Source: Flavobacteriales bacterium
GTDB lineage: Bacteria > Bacteroidota > Bacteroidia > Flavobacteriales > Parvicellaceae
DNA length: 11,279 bases
Reading direction: 5' to 3'
NCBI GenBank assembly: GCA_014239715.1
Contig: JAAZYJ010000261.1
Span: 1-11,279, forward strand
Below, piece after piece: positions 1 through 6,812 of the stretch. Under the pieces are notes generated by a model, which was given only the letters and a program-made list of their open reading frames with translations, was not told where the DNA came from and did no database searches. Position 1 is the stretch's first letter; each line of letters starts with the position of its first letter. The translations under genes and the position numbers were made by a program.

Positions 1-875
1 AATACAGATATCCTGTCTTGCAACGTAACATCCGTGAAATTATCATCGTTGAGATCTATAGGGTTCCCATATTTAAAATAATTTACCCCCAGAAGCATAT
101 TGACCTTCCCCATTTTCTTGGCAAATCCAAGATCAATATTCCCTTCCAGATACGAGGAAATATTAGAATTGATGCTAAGTTTGTCAGCAGAGGCCGGATC
201 GGTAGTTATAACATTTATAAGTCCACCCACAGCCTCTGATCCGTACAAAGTCGAAGCAGGCCCCTTAATTACCTCTATCCGCTCAATTAAACTGCTTGGG
301 ATCCCCTGCAACCCGTAAACGGTAGATAGGCCCCCGACAATTGGCATGCCATCTATGGTGATCATGGTATACGCTCCTTCCATCCCATTGATATGAATAT
401 CCCCTGTATTGCATACACTACAATTCATCTGAGAACGTATGCCATTCACCTGATCGATAACACCGTATACACTTGGCTCCGGATTCTTACTGAAAAACTT
501 AGGTGTGAGCACCGTAATGGCAACCGGAGACTTTGATCTGGAAATTTCAGCTAGAGTACCGGAAACCACCAGCTCATCCAATTCCTTTAGAGGCTTAAGA
601 ACAAAAGTGTGCCGAAAACTCTCCTTATCAACTTCAAAAAATGAACCACTCCTGGCAAACCCAAAAGCTTGTATTTCAGCATAATGTGATCCGGAATCCA
701 ATTCGATCAAAGCAATTCCTTTATCGTCAGAAGAAAGAAAAACAGAATCATCTAAGCGCACATCAGCATGGGGTATAAATCTACCGTTTTGATCCTCTAT
801 ATATAGCTCAACCTTGGATTGTGTCCAGCTAAGAACAGGAAGAAAAACGAAAACGAATATCGTTATTTTGCTCAC
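1..875 (-). CDS. TonB-dependent outer-membrane receptor, N-terminal part (3' end outside window)
   Basis: This is the first 291 codons of a TonB-dependent receptor; the barrel lies beyond position 1. I choose the GTG at 873-875 because an in-frame TAG sits directly before it and the next in-frame start candidate is about 40 codons in. GTG also gives a good signal peptide (residues 1-19, IFVFVFLPVLSW core). A carboxypeptidase-like regulatory domain follows (about 21-94), then a TonB box-like LDELVVSG (99-106). The plug domain (about 110-226) shows INGMEGAYTMITIDGMPI, SLIERIEVIKGPASTLYGSEA and VGGLINVIT, all classic plug motifs. The protein should import a substrate across the outer membrane using TonB/ExbBD energy. 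A Cys-x-x-Cys pair (C152, C155) lies in the plug just before the GDIHING strand. Its divergent placement beside a metal-dependent repressor and a ZIP permease suggests a metal or metal-chelate substrate; that is inference. Identity as a receptor is nearly certain, the substrate is not. Confidence 0.95.
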   Translation of the reverse strand, partial: MSKITIFVFVFLPVLSWTQSKVELYIEDQNGRFIPHADVRLDDSVFLSSDDKGIALIELDSGSHYAEIQAFGFARSGSFFEVDKESFRHTFVLKPLKELDELVVSGTLAEISRSKSPVAITVLTPKFFSKNPEPSVYGVIDQVNGIRSQMNCSVCNTGDIHINGMEGAYTMITIDGMPIVGGLSTVYGLQGIPSSLIERIEVIKGPASTLYGSEAVGGLINVITTDPASADKLSINSNISSYLEGNIDLGFAKKMGKVNMLLGVNYFKYGNPIDLNDDNFTDVTLQDRISV

Positions 876-892
876 CTAAATAAATATTTAGG
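875..892. promoter_or_regulatory. Operator-like inverted repeat, probable DtxR/MntR-family box 1
   Basis: CCTAAATA-AA-TATTTAGG is an 18-bp inverted repeat with 16 of 18 positions symmetric (only the central AA breaks it). It begins at the receptor's GTG start, so a bound repressor would block that start region. The TTTAG/CTAAA half-sites resemble the TTAGG...CCTAA arms of DtxR/IdeR-type boxes. The neighbouring gene encodes a regulator of this family, so autoregulation and receptor control are likely. Binding itself is inferred. Confidence 0.55.
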
Positions 893-902
893 CTAATCTA
901 AA
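887..902. promoter_or_regulatory. Operator-like inverted repeat, probable DtxR/MntR-family box 2
   Basis: TTTAGGCTAATCTAAA is an imperfect 16-bp palindrome (TTTAG-N6-CTAAA, 12 of 16 positions symmetric). It overlaps the right arm of the repeat at 875-892. It looks closer than that repeat to the classical DtxR consensus (TTAGGTTAGSCTAACCTAA as I recall it). A further CTAAATAAAT half-site recurs at 920-929, identical to 876-885. Together these make a tandem operator array in the divergent gap between the receptor and the repressor. Confidence 0.55.
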
Positions 903-948
903 AAATAAATATGACACATCTAAATAAATCAGTAAATTGCGCCATACT

Positions 949-1617
949 ATGAGGCATTTCATCAATCATACTGAAGAAAATTACCTTAAGGCAATATTTT
1001 CACTTACTGAAAACACGGAAAAAGGGGTTAGCACCAACTCAATTGCCAGATCTCTGGACACTAAGGCATCGAGTGTTACTGATATGATGAAGAAATTATC
1101 AGAAAAAGGGTTGGTTGTCTATAAAAAATACTACGGAGTTAGCCTTACTTCAAAGGGGCAAAAAATAGCGCTGGCTACAATAAGAAAACATAGACTTTGG
1201 GAAGTATTTCTGGTGGACAAGCTCCATTTCAATTGGGATGAAGTTCATGATATAGCGGAACAGCTGGAGCACATACAATCCCCTGAATTAACGAATCGTC
1301 TGGACGATTTTTTGGAAAATCCCAAATATGACCCACATGGCGACCCCATTCCCAATAGCCAGGGTAAGATCGAAGATCTTAGAGAAAAAACATTGTTGTC
1401 TGAATTGACCATTGGGGATACCGGAACACTGGTTGGAGTTTCAGACTCGACCAGTATATTTTTACAGCACTTGGAAAGAAGCAATTTACAGCTTGGAACA
1501 GTGATTGAAATTCGAAATGTATTTGAGTTTGATCGATCTCTGAATATTCTCGTTAATGGAGACGAAAAACACATTTCTCAGCGCGTTGCGGATAATTTAA
1601 TTGTGAAGCCGCAATGA
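949..1617 (+). CDS. mntR: DtxR/MntR-family metal-dependent transcriptional repressor
   Basis: A 222-residue regulator with the full DtxR layout: N-terminal winged helix (about 7-70, opening HTEENYLKAIFSL), dimerisation and metal-binding domain (about 71-145, with PHGDPIP at 129-135), and a C-terminal FeoA/SH3-like domain (about 153-220, GDTGTLVGV). By alignment to known members the metal ligands would be N11, H81, E85, H100, E104, E107 and H108. E104 stands where DtxR/IdeR have Cys102 and MntR has Glu, favouring a Mn(II)-type sensor, though Fe(II) is possible. The ATG at 949 is preferred over an in-frame TTG at 937 because it gives the usual short lead-in to the HTEENYLKAI helix. The stop overlaps the ZIP permease start (ATGA), so the two are translationally coupled. 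It probably represses itself, the permease and the divergent receptor. The symbol is by family resemblance only. Confidence 0.9.
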   Translation: MRHFINHTEENYLKAIFSLTENTEKGVSTNSIARSLDTKASSVTDMMKKLSEKGLVVYKKYYGVSLTSKGQKIALATIRKHRLWEVFLVDKLHFNWDEVHDIAEQLEHIQSPELTNRLDDFLENPKYDPHGDPIPNSQGKIEDLREKTLLSELTIGDTGTLVGVSDSTSIFLQHLERSNLQLGTVIEIRNVFEFDRSLNILVNGDEKHISQRVADNLIVKPQ

Positions 1618-2441
1618 TCGACTCTCTGTATAAGTGGTTCTCCAGCATTGACCCTGTACTGGCAGCATTGATCGCAACTACATTTACATGGTTAATAACG
1701 GCCATGGGTGCCGCAACGGTGTTCTTCTTCAAAGAGCTCAGAAGATCCATATTGGATGGGCTTTTAGGATTTACTGGAGGGGTGATGGTTGCAGCGAGCT
1801 GTTTTGGCCTCTTGATCCCGGCAATAGAGCAAGCCTCAAACATGGGCATGACAGGTGGATGGGAGGTAATGCCCGCATCTGTTGGTTTCTTGCTTGGTGC
1901 TCTTTTTCTTTTCGGACTGGATAAATTTCTGCCTCATTTGCACATTAATTTTTCAAAAGAAGAAAAAGAAGGGATCCAAACCGATTGGCACAGTACTACC
2001 CTATTGGTATTGGCAATTACCCTGCATAATATTCCTGAGGGACTTGCGGTAGGAGTTATTTTCGGTGCTGCAGGTGGAGATATCGAGCTGATTTCTGCTG
2101 CGGTGGTAATTGCAATCGGAATTGGCATCCAAAATTTTCCGGAAGGAATTGCTGTTGCTATGCCCTTAAGGAGGCAAGGCGTATCCCGAAGAAAGAGCTT
2201 TTGGTACGGACAATTATCAGCCATAGTTGAACCCATAGCGGGTGTATGTGGCGCCTGGGCAGTAACCTCGTTCGAGCCGATACTTCCATACGCACTCGCA
2301 TTTGCCGCCGGTGCGATGATCTACGTTGTTGTGGAAGAAGTGATCCCTGAAACACAAAGGGATAAGTTCACAGATATCGCCACTATGGGCTTCATTATCG
2401 GATTTGTTATCATGATGGTGCTGGATGTTGTACTAGGCTGA
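1614..2441 (+). CDS. ZIP-family metal permease (ZupT-like)
   Basis: A 275-residue inner-membrane protein with about eight hydrophobic helices and the hallmark ZIP metal-site motifs: HNIPEG at 138-143 (helix IV) and QNFPEG at 173-178 (helix V). EEVIPE at 241-246 provides further acidic residues. A cytoplasmic loop around 104-127 (HLHINFSKEEKEG) contains two histidines, as ZIP loops often do. ZIP proteins carry divalent cations (Zn, Fe, Mn) into the cytoplasm. Length is normal for bacterial ZupT/GufA-type members. It starts inside the last codon of the repressor gene (4-bp overlap), so the pair is one transcription and translation unit. With an MntR-like sensor next to it, Mn(II) or Fe(II) is at least as likely as Zn(II); the sequence alone cannot decide. 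Confidence 0.93.
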   Translation: MIDSLYKWFSSIDPVLAALIATTFTWLITAMGAATVFFFKELRRSILDGLLGFTGGVMVAASCFGLLIPAIEQASNMGMTGGWEVMPASVGFLLGALFLFGLDKFLPHLHINFSKEEKEGIQTDWHSTTLLVLAITLHNIPEGLAVGVIFGAAGGDIELISAAVVIAIGIGIQNFPEGIAVAMPLRRQGVSRRKSFWYGQLSAIVEPIAGVCGAWAVTSFEPILPYALAFAAGAMIYVVVEEVIPETQRDKFTDIATMGFIIGFVIMMVLDVVLG

Positions 2442-2468
2442 ACAATCTAGTTTATTACCTTTGAATTT

Positions 2469-2927
2469 ATGTCTTCCGATAACATCAACATAAAAAATAA
2501 AAAAGCACGATTTGAATACTTGATCGTTGACGAGTTTGTTGCAGGAATTCAATTGCTGGGAACTGAGATCAAATCAATACGTGAGGGAAATGCAAGTATA
2601 ACTGAAGCCTATTGTGTGATTCAAAAAGATGAGGTCTTTCTACGAAACGCTTATGTTGATGAGTACGGAAACGGAGGCCACTTCAATCATGAGATCCGGC
2701 GTGACCGCAAATTATTGTTGAATCGGGCTGAGATCACCAAGATCCATAAAAAATTGAAAACAAAAGGATTTACTCTTGTTCCTCTGAATCTGTTTGTTAA
2801 TGCTAAAGGATTGGCAAAAATTAAGATCGCACTAGGCCAGGGCAAGAAGCTTCACGATAAAAGAGAAACCATAAAAGACCGCGATAGCAAAAGAGCTTTG
2901 GATCGAATCAAGAAGGACTTTCGATAG
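2469..2927 (+). CDS. smpB: SsrA-binding protein SmpB (trans-translation)
   Basis: A 152-residue protein of the usual SmpB length. SmpB binds tmRNA and delivers it to stalled ribosomes so that the nascent chain is tagged and the ribosome freed. Visible hallmarks: NKKARFEYLI near the N terminus, the core LLGTEIKSIREGNASITEAY (29-48), the FLRNAYVDEY strand, the RDRKLLLNRAEI segment (78-89), and the ALGQGKKLHDKRETIKDRD region (121-139). The basic C-terminal tail RALDRIKKDFR enters the ribosomal A site and decoding path. It follows the ZIP gene by 27 bp and may be read through from it; I see no terminator between them. A function linked to metal uptake is not implied. Confidence 0.97.
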   Translation: MSSDNINIKNKKARFEYLIVDEFVAGIQLLGTEIKSIREGNASITEAYCVIQKDEVFLRNAYVDEYGNGGHFNHEIRRDRKLLLNRAEITKIHKKLKTKGFTLVPLNLFVNAKGLAKIKIALGQGKKLHDKRETIKDRDSKRALDRIKKDFR

Positions 2928-2969
2928 TAATTATAGCTGAATCCTACCAAAGCGTTATTAACTGGGCAT

Positions 2970-2995
2970 AAAAAAGGCCTCCCCGAAGGAAGGCC
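2970..2995 (-). terminator. Intrinsic terminator with UUCG tetraloop
   Basis: Read on the minus strand: GGCCTTCC, loop TTCG, GGGAGGCC, then TTTTTT. That is an 8-bp stem with one T-G wobble, an extra-stable UUCG loop and a U tract, lying about 27 bp past the stop codon of the minus-strand beta-barrel gene. On the plus strand the stem has a C-A mismatch and lacks a good U tract, so it would stop smpB transcription less well. Confidence 0.85.
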
Positions 2996-3022
2996 CATCA
3001 ATTATTTTCAATCTCAGTTTTC

Positions 3023-3874
3023 TTAGAAGTGGAATGTAGCCACCAAAGAAGCTGTACCTAAATTATTTCCGCCATTAATATCAGCACCAATTCCGAATGC
3101 GCTGCTGCCGGCACTTTCTGAAGTGTAATCCTCTAGAGCTGTTCCCGCAGAATTTACCTGCTTAACAGTTGTTGATCCATTGCCTGTACTGGATAATCCT
3201 AAACCCCAGCCATATTCAGCACCAACAGAGATCTTTGCCGCAAGAAAATACTCGCAGCCTACAAAACCTCTTACGCCTAAACCAATCGTAGATCCAGACT
3301 TGATTTCCTGCACATCAGTATCCATTCCTAGTGGATCTGTTCCATTCGTTTGAGAAGGAAGATTCGTAACATCATAGGCGTTGCCATAGGTGTACGTAGT
3401 TTTTGTACTTCCCATCATAAACAACAGCTCAGCCCCATAGAAACCTTGCAATCTTCCTTTTCCTCTTCTCATTTCCATTCCAGCACCTATCGTAATGTTG
3501 GTATAGCCATCTTTTCTCGAATCCTCCACCATTGCATCAGACAAAGGATCAGCAATTACTGCAGGTTGGTCAGCCACAAGTGCTTTATCCGTCATAGACC
3601 CAAACCCGATGTTCAGCTTTACTCTATAAGCAGTGGTTGCATCTTTAAAATACTTCCCAGCAATTGTACCTGTATTTATCCAAGTAGCTCCAGGCGCAGT
3701 TGCACCGGCATTGAATAAATTTCCAGCATAGTTCAAAAAGGGTGCAGCATCAAATTGTACTGCCCAGTCGCCCGCTTCGGGAAGCATTGTTTCCCCTTTT
3801 TTCGATGTTAGGTCTTGTGCAAAAACTGTTGCACCTCCTAGCATCATTGTAAGTAAGATATACTTCTTTTTCAT
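3023..3874 (-). CDS. Outer-membrane beta-barrel protein, unknown function
   Basis: A 283-residue protein with a clear signal peptide (MKKKYILLTMMLGGATVFA, cleavage before Q20). The mature part opens with DLTSKKGETMLPEAGDWAVQFDAAPFLNY, which I recognise as a recurrent start of Bacteroidota outer-membrane barrel proteins. Alternating amphipathic strands follow (for example RVKLNIGFG, TNITIGAGMEMRRG, LQGFYGAELLFMM, STIGLGVRGFVGCEYF, KISVGAEYGWGLG). The chain ends in Phe (SLVATFHF), the usual C-terminal signal for barrel insertion by BAM. A Gly/Ser/Thr-rich stretch (about 226-262) is probably an extracellular loop. It is a single-gene unit with its own promoter-like element and a strong terminator, as expected for an abundant structural or porin-like protein. 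What it transports, if anything, cannot be told. Confidence 0.85.
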   Translation of the reverse strand: MKKKYILLTMMLGGATVFAQDLTSKKGETMLPEAGDWAVQFDAAPFLNYAGNLFNAGATAPGATWINTGTIAGKYFKDATTAYRVKLNIGFGSMTDKALVADQPAVIADPLSDAMVEDSRKDGYTNITIGAGMEMRRGKGRLQGFYGAELLFMMGSTKTTYTYGNAYDVTNLPSQTNGTDPLGMDTDVQEIKSGSTIGLGVRGFVGCEYFLAAKISVGAEYGWGLGLSSTGNGSTTVKQVNSAGTALEDYTSESAGSSAFGIGADINGGNNLGTASLVATFHF

Positions 3875-3918
3875 AACTTTTGTTTTAATTAGTAACGATT
3901 ATATTTTTTAACGTCACA

Positions 3919-3926
3919 CAAATTTA
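3919..3926 (-). promoter_or_regulatory. Bacteroidota -7 element (TAAATTTG) for the beta-barrel gene
   Basis: On the minus strand TAAATTTG matches the Bacteroidota TAnnTTTG -7 consensus exactly. It would place the transcription start about 35-40 bases before the ATG at 3874. No good -33 TTTG is found at 17-23 bp spacing, so the call rests on the -7 element and position. Further upstream (3947-3988) lie one TGTGAA and two TTCACA half-sites that could bind a regulator. The rest of the 3875-4119 gap shows no gene. Confidence 0.45.
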
Positions 3927-4119
3927 GCTCTTAATCTGCCCTAGAATGTGAACCACAAAACTTGATTCTTCACATACTTTTGTTCACAAGACATCTTTCT
4001 CAGACTTAATTATTTTGTTAGTAGTTGTGCGATGGGGGATTACAAATGGCCATGAAAAAATCGCTGAATAGCTGACTGGTCAACGAAAATATTTAATTTT
4101 CCTTACTCTAAATTAATTT

Positions 4120-4812
4120 TCAGCTTCCACGGTCAGGAAGCATCGGAACAAAAGAAAAATCTCCACATTCCTCGATCTTATAGTCATCCTCAGCTATTTT
4201 ATGCACATACATCATGGTTTGCTTAACATCTCCTACAGGAACCACCATTTCTCCACCAACAGCAAGCTGAACAAGTACGTTCTCAGGAATTTCGGGGGCA
4301 CCACAGGTTACAAGCACCTTGTCAAACGGAGCCCATTGCGGGAGTCCTTTATAACCATCGCCATAGTATAGCTTTGCACGATATCCCATATCGGGCAACA
4401 TTCTTTTCGACTTCAGATACAACTCTCGCTGTCTTTCAATCGAATATACTTTCGCCTTCAATTCGCACAAAACAGCGGTCTGGAAACCGCAACCGGTTCC
4501 GATCTCCAGCACCCTATCACCTTTTTTGATGTGCAATAACGTGGACTGCCAGGCAACCGTAGAAGGGTGAGATATCGTTTGCCCCGCGCCTATAGGAAAC
4601 GCAGCATCTTTATAGGCGAATTCCAAAAACGCACTTCCCTCAATAAAGAAATGTCTTGGAACCCGATTCATGGCTTCTAGCACCTTTTCGTCATAGATAT
4701 TCTTGTCTTTGAGCGTCTTGATAAGGTTCTTGCGCATTCCTTGATGTCTGATCGTATCCTTCACAAGAACAAAAATAGCTTTCCACCAAAGGGAATTAAT
4801 ATTTGATTCCAA
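4120..4812 (-). CDS. pcm: Protein-L-isoaspartate O-methyltransferase
   Basis: Repairs aged proteins by methylating L-isoaspartyl residues with S-adenosylmethionine; acts in the cytoplasm. Visible family motifs: RHQGMRKNLI near the start, RVPRHFF (50-56), the substrate-site loop PIGAGQTISHPSTVA (73-87), SAM motif I VLEIGTGCGFQTAVL (101-115), the acidic ERQ after strand 2 (126-128), and the late VPVGD (191-195). The ATG at 4812 gives 230 residues; an in-frame GTG at 4764 would give 214, closer to the family's usual length, and start at VKDTIRHQGM where many homologues begin. The extra MESNINSLWWKAIFVL is hydrophobic but short, and I cannot decide between the starts. It is divergent from the Gfo/Idh/MocA gene, with 98 bp between. 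Confidence 0.95.
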   Translation of the reverse strand: MESNINSLWWKAIFVLVKDTIRHQGMRKNLIKTLKDKNIYDEKVLEAMNRVPRHFFIEGSAFLEFAYKDAAFPIGAGQTISHPSTVAWQSTLLHIKKGDRVLEIGTGCGFQTAVLCELKAKVYSIERQRELYLKSKRMLPDMGYRAKLYYGDGYKGLPQWAPFDKVLVTCGAPEIPENVLVQLAVGGEMVVPVGDVKQTMMYVHKIAEDDYKIEECGDFSFVPMLPDRGS

Positions 4813-4877
4813 GAGATATACGAGTTGCAGTGTTAATAATTATATCAACTGTCCATGAATATCTTAAAGCCCTCAAT

Positions 4878-4885
4878 TATTTTTG
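4878..4885 (+). promoter_or_regulatory. Possible -7 element (TATTTTTG) for the oxidoreductase gene
   Basis: TATTTTTG fits TAnnTTTG and would start transcription about 20 bases before the ATG at 4911. The matching -33 position reads ATGA rather than TTTG, so support is weak. A TATAAT-like string lies just downstream at 4891-4896. Confidence 0.3.
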
Positions 4886-4910
4886 TCGTGTATAATAATT
4901 TGTTGGAAGC

Positions 4911-5888
4911 ATGAAAATTGGAGTAGTCGGCGCAGGCCATTTAGGCAAAATTCATATCAAATTAATTTCAGAAATTCCCGAGTTTGAGCTAATTGGCATA
5001 TTTGATCTCGATCGAGAAAACTGTGATAATGTAGCCAATGAGTACAATGTCAGGTCATTCCAAAGCTATGATGAATTGATTGATCAGGTGGATGCTGTTG
5101 ATATAGTAACTCCTACCCTTTCGCATTTTGACCTTGCTGAACAGGCAATAAAATCGTTCAAACATGTTTTTATTGAAAAGCCGATAACAAACACTGTACA
5201 AGAGGCCAAATCGTTACTTGAGATATCCCATGAAGCGAACGTTAAAGCACAAGTTGGACATGTAGAAAGGTTTAACCCGGCTTTTAAAGCTGCTGAAAGT
5301 TATTTTGAACACCCCATGTTCATTGAGACTCATCGGTTAGCTCAATTCAATCCCAGAGGAACGGATGTCCCGGTGGTGCTGGACCTGATGATACACGACC
5401 TGGATATTGTCCTTAAAGTAGTCAAATCAAATATTAGAAAAGTGTCAGCAAGTGGCGTTGCTGTAGTTAGCGAAACACATGACATTGCCAATGCAAGACT
5501 TGAATTCGACAACGGTTGTGTGGCCAACCTTACCGCAAGCAGAATATCCCTTAAAAGTATGCGCAAATCAAGATTTTTTCAAAAAGACGCCTACATCTCA
5601 GTAGATTTCCTGGAAAAGAAGACCGAGATCATTCAAATGGAGGAGGTTTCCGGAGAACCTGGACCGTTTGATCTGATTCTTGAGCTAGGAGATCAACGAA
5701 AGAAAAAGATCCTAATTAATCAACCGGAGATCAACCCTACAAATGCCATCAAAGAAGAGTTGAGATCCTTTTATCAATCAATTGTTACAGATACTGTTCC
5801 TATTGTGCCTTTAGAAGACGGATACAACGCCCTAAAAGTCGCTAATGACATCTTAGAAAAACTAGGTTCTGTAAGTACTATCAGTTAA
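4911..5888 (+). CDS. Gfo/Idh/MocA-family NAD(P)-dependent oxidoreductase
   Basis: A 325-residue cytoplasmic oxidoreductase. The N-terminal Rossmann domain has the dinucleotide motif GVVGAGHLG (4-12) and an acidic FDLD after strand 2 (31-34), suggesting NAD rather than NADP. The family EKP motif is at 89-91 (HVFIEKPIT) and supplies the usual catalytic-site lysine. The C-terminal alpha/beta domain contains VGHVERFNPAF (115-125) and LDLMIHDLDIVL (157-168), where H162 and D163 stand near the expected catalytic position. Relatives oxidise or reduce sugars, nucleotide sugars and inositols; a nucleotide-sugar (WlbA-like) role would suit the downstream glycan gene, but this is inference. No clear operon link: the next gene begins 58 bp later behind its own -7 element. 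Confidence 0.9.
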   Translation: MKIGVVGAGHLGKIHIKLISEIPEFELIGIFDLDRENCDNVANEYNVRSFQSYDELIDQVDAVDIVTPTLSHFDLAEQAIKSFKHVFIEKPITNTVQEAKSLLEISHEANVKAQVGHVERFNPAFKAAESYFEHPMFIETHRLAQFNPRGTDVPVVLDLMIHDLDIVLKVVKSNIRKVSASGVAVVSETHDIANARLEFDNGCVANLTASRISLKSMRKSRFFQKDAYISVDFLEKKTEIIQMEEVSGEPGPFDLILELGDQRKKKILINQPEINPTNAIKEELRSFYQSIVTDTVPIVPLEDGYNALKVANDILEKLGSVSTIS

Positions 5889-5914
5889 TTTATCTGTAAG
5901 TATAATATTTCTGA

Positions 5915-5922
5915 TAAATTTG
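5915..5922 (+). promoter_or_regulatory. Bacteroidota -7 element (TAAATTTG) for the lipoprotein-sugar transferase unit
   Basis: An exact TAnnTTTG match, 25 bases before the lipoprotein ATG at 5947. Transcription would begin around 5928-5930, inside the palindrome at 5923-5938. The -33 region is poor (CTG at 5894-5896, spacer 18). Confidence 0.5.
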
Positions 5923-5938
5923 CGTTTTTGCAAAAACG
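5923..5938. promoter_or_regulatory. Perfect 16-bp palindrome at predicted transcription start
   Basis: CGTTTTTGCAAAAACG is perfectly self-complementary and directly abuts the -7 element. A second short palindrome, ACGTACGT (5936-5943), overlaps its right end. It has no U tract and essentially no loop, so it is not a terminator; a dimeric repressor site is the simplest reading. No regulator for it is identifiable here. Confidence 0.45.
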
Positions 5939-5946
5939 TACGTGAA

Positions 5947-6810
5947 ATGCGTTTAATTAGAAAACTAACCTTTTTATCGATAGTGCTATACATTACCTTA
6001 CAGGGGTGTAATAAGGCAGATAATGCCCAAACCATACCTGCGTACATAGTAGTGAATGAGTTCACTCTGTCAACAACAAGTGTTCAGGGAACTAACAGCC
6101 ATCAGATCACGGATGCCTGGATCTTCGTAGATGATAAATTAATGGGTGTATTTGAATTGCCTGCCAGAGTGCCTACTTTGTCGACGGGGCAACAGAATGT
6201 TAAAATATTTGCAGGCATTAAAAACAACGGGCAGAGCGATGATAGGGTCAGATACCCGTTTTATACCAACTACGACGCCATCGTAGATCTTATACCGGAT
6301 AGTTCAATTACCATCAACCCGTCAATAGGATACATTGCTGATCTGGATATCTGGGAAGAAAATTTTGAGGATGGTGGTATTTCGTTCTCTAAAACGTCCT
6401 TGAGCGACACTAATTTCACACAAGACAATACAGATCCATTCGAAGGCTCAAAAAGTGGGGTTGTGTCTTTTGCCTCGACTGACCTGTTTTTTGAAGCGCG
6501 TACAAATGAACCCTCCTTTAATAACTTTCCGAAAGTTGGTCAGCCGGTTTATCTTGAGCTTAATTACAGGTCCAACAACTCTTTTGTTTTCGGGTTATTC
6601 AACAACGATGGCTCTTTGCCGGCAGACGCTCAATTGGCTATTTTTACGTTCTCTCCTAAAGCCGAATGGAACAAAACCTATATCAACTTAACGGATGCCG
6701 TTAGCGGGTTGCCTGCAGCAACAGAATTCGACATCTATTTATCAGCATTTAACAATGGCGAGACGGCTTCACCAAAAATTGAGATGGATAACATTAAAGT
6801 TGTATTCTGA
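5947..6810 (+). CDS. Lipoprotein of unknown function with C-terminal jelly-roll-like domain
   Basis: A 287-residue predicted lipoprotein. The ATG at 5947 is chosen because it opens directly on a signal sequence, MRLIRKLTFLSIVLYITLQGC, with lipobox LQGC and lipidated C21; an in-frame TTG at 5920 would spoil this and start on the palindrome. After the Cys comes NKADN, then a beta-rich region (about 33-125) with TDAWIFVDDKLMGVFELPARVP, reminiscent of PEGA-like or transthyretin-like domains. The segment about 134-287 (DIWEENFEDG ... PKIEMDNIKVVF) resembles a galactose-binding or carbohydrate-binding jelly roll; the closing MDNIKVVF is typical of that fold. I do not recognise a named family. Two bases separate its stop from the sugar transferase start, so the two are almost surely co-transcribed. 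A glycan-related role at the cell envelope is inferred. Confidence 0.8.
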   Translation: MRLIRKLTFLSIVLYITLQGCNKADNAQTIPAYIVVNEFTLSTTSVQGTNSHQITDAWIFVDDKLMGVFELPARVPTLSTGQQNVKIFAGIKNNGQSDDRVRYPFYTNYDAIVDLIPDSSITINPSIGYIADLDIWEENFEDGGISFSKTSLSDTNFTQDNTDPFEGSKSGVVSFASTDLFFEARTNEPSFNNFPKVGQPVYLELNYRSNNSFVFGLFNNDGSLPADAQLAIFTFSPKAEWNKTYINLTDAVSGLPAATEFDIYLSAFNNGETASPKIEMDNIKVVF

Positions 6811-6812
6811 TT

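Noticed and set aside
937..948. Upstream TTG start for the MntR-like repressor
   Set aside because: The ATG at 949 gives the usual family N terminus; TTG would add only four residues (M-R-H-T).
2456..2463. TACCTTTG, an exact TAnnTTTG match just before smpB
   Set aside because: It ends only 5 bases before the ATG at 2469, so the start site would fall at or inside the coding sequence, and the nearest TTG is 25 bp upstream of it, outside the usual spacing.
4085..4101. AT-rich hairpin GAAAAT-ATTTA-ATTTTC downstream of pcm as a terminator
   Set aside because: The 6-bp stem is nearly all A-T and there is no U tract after it in the minus-strand direction.
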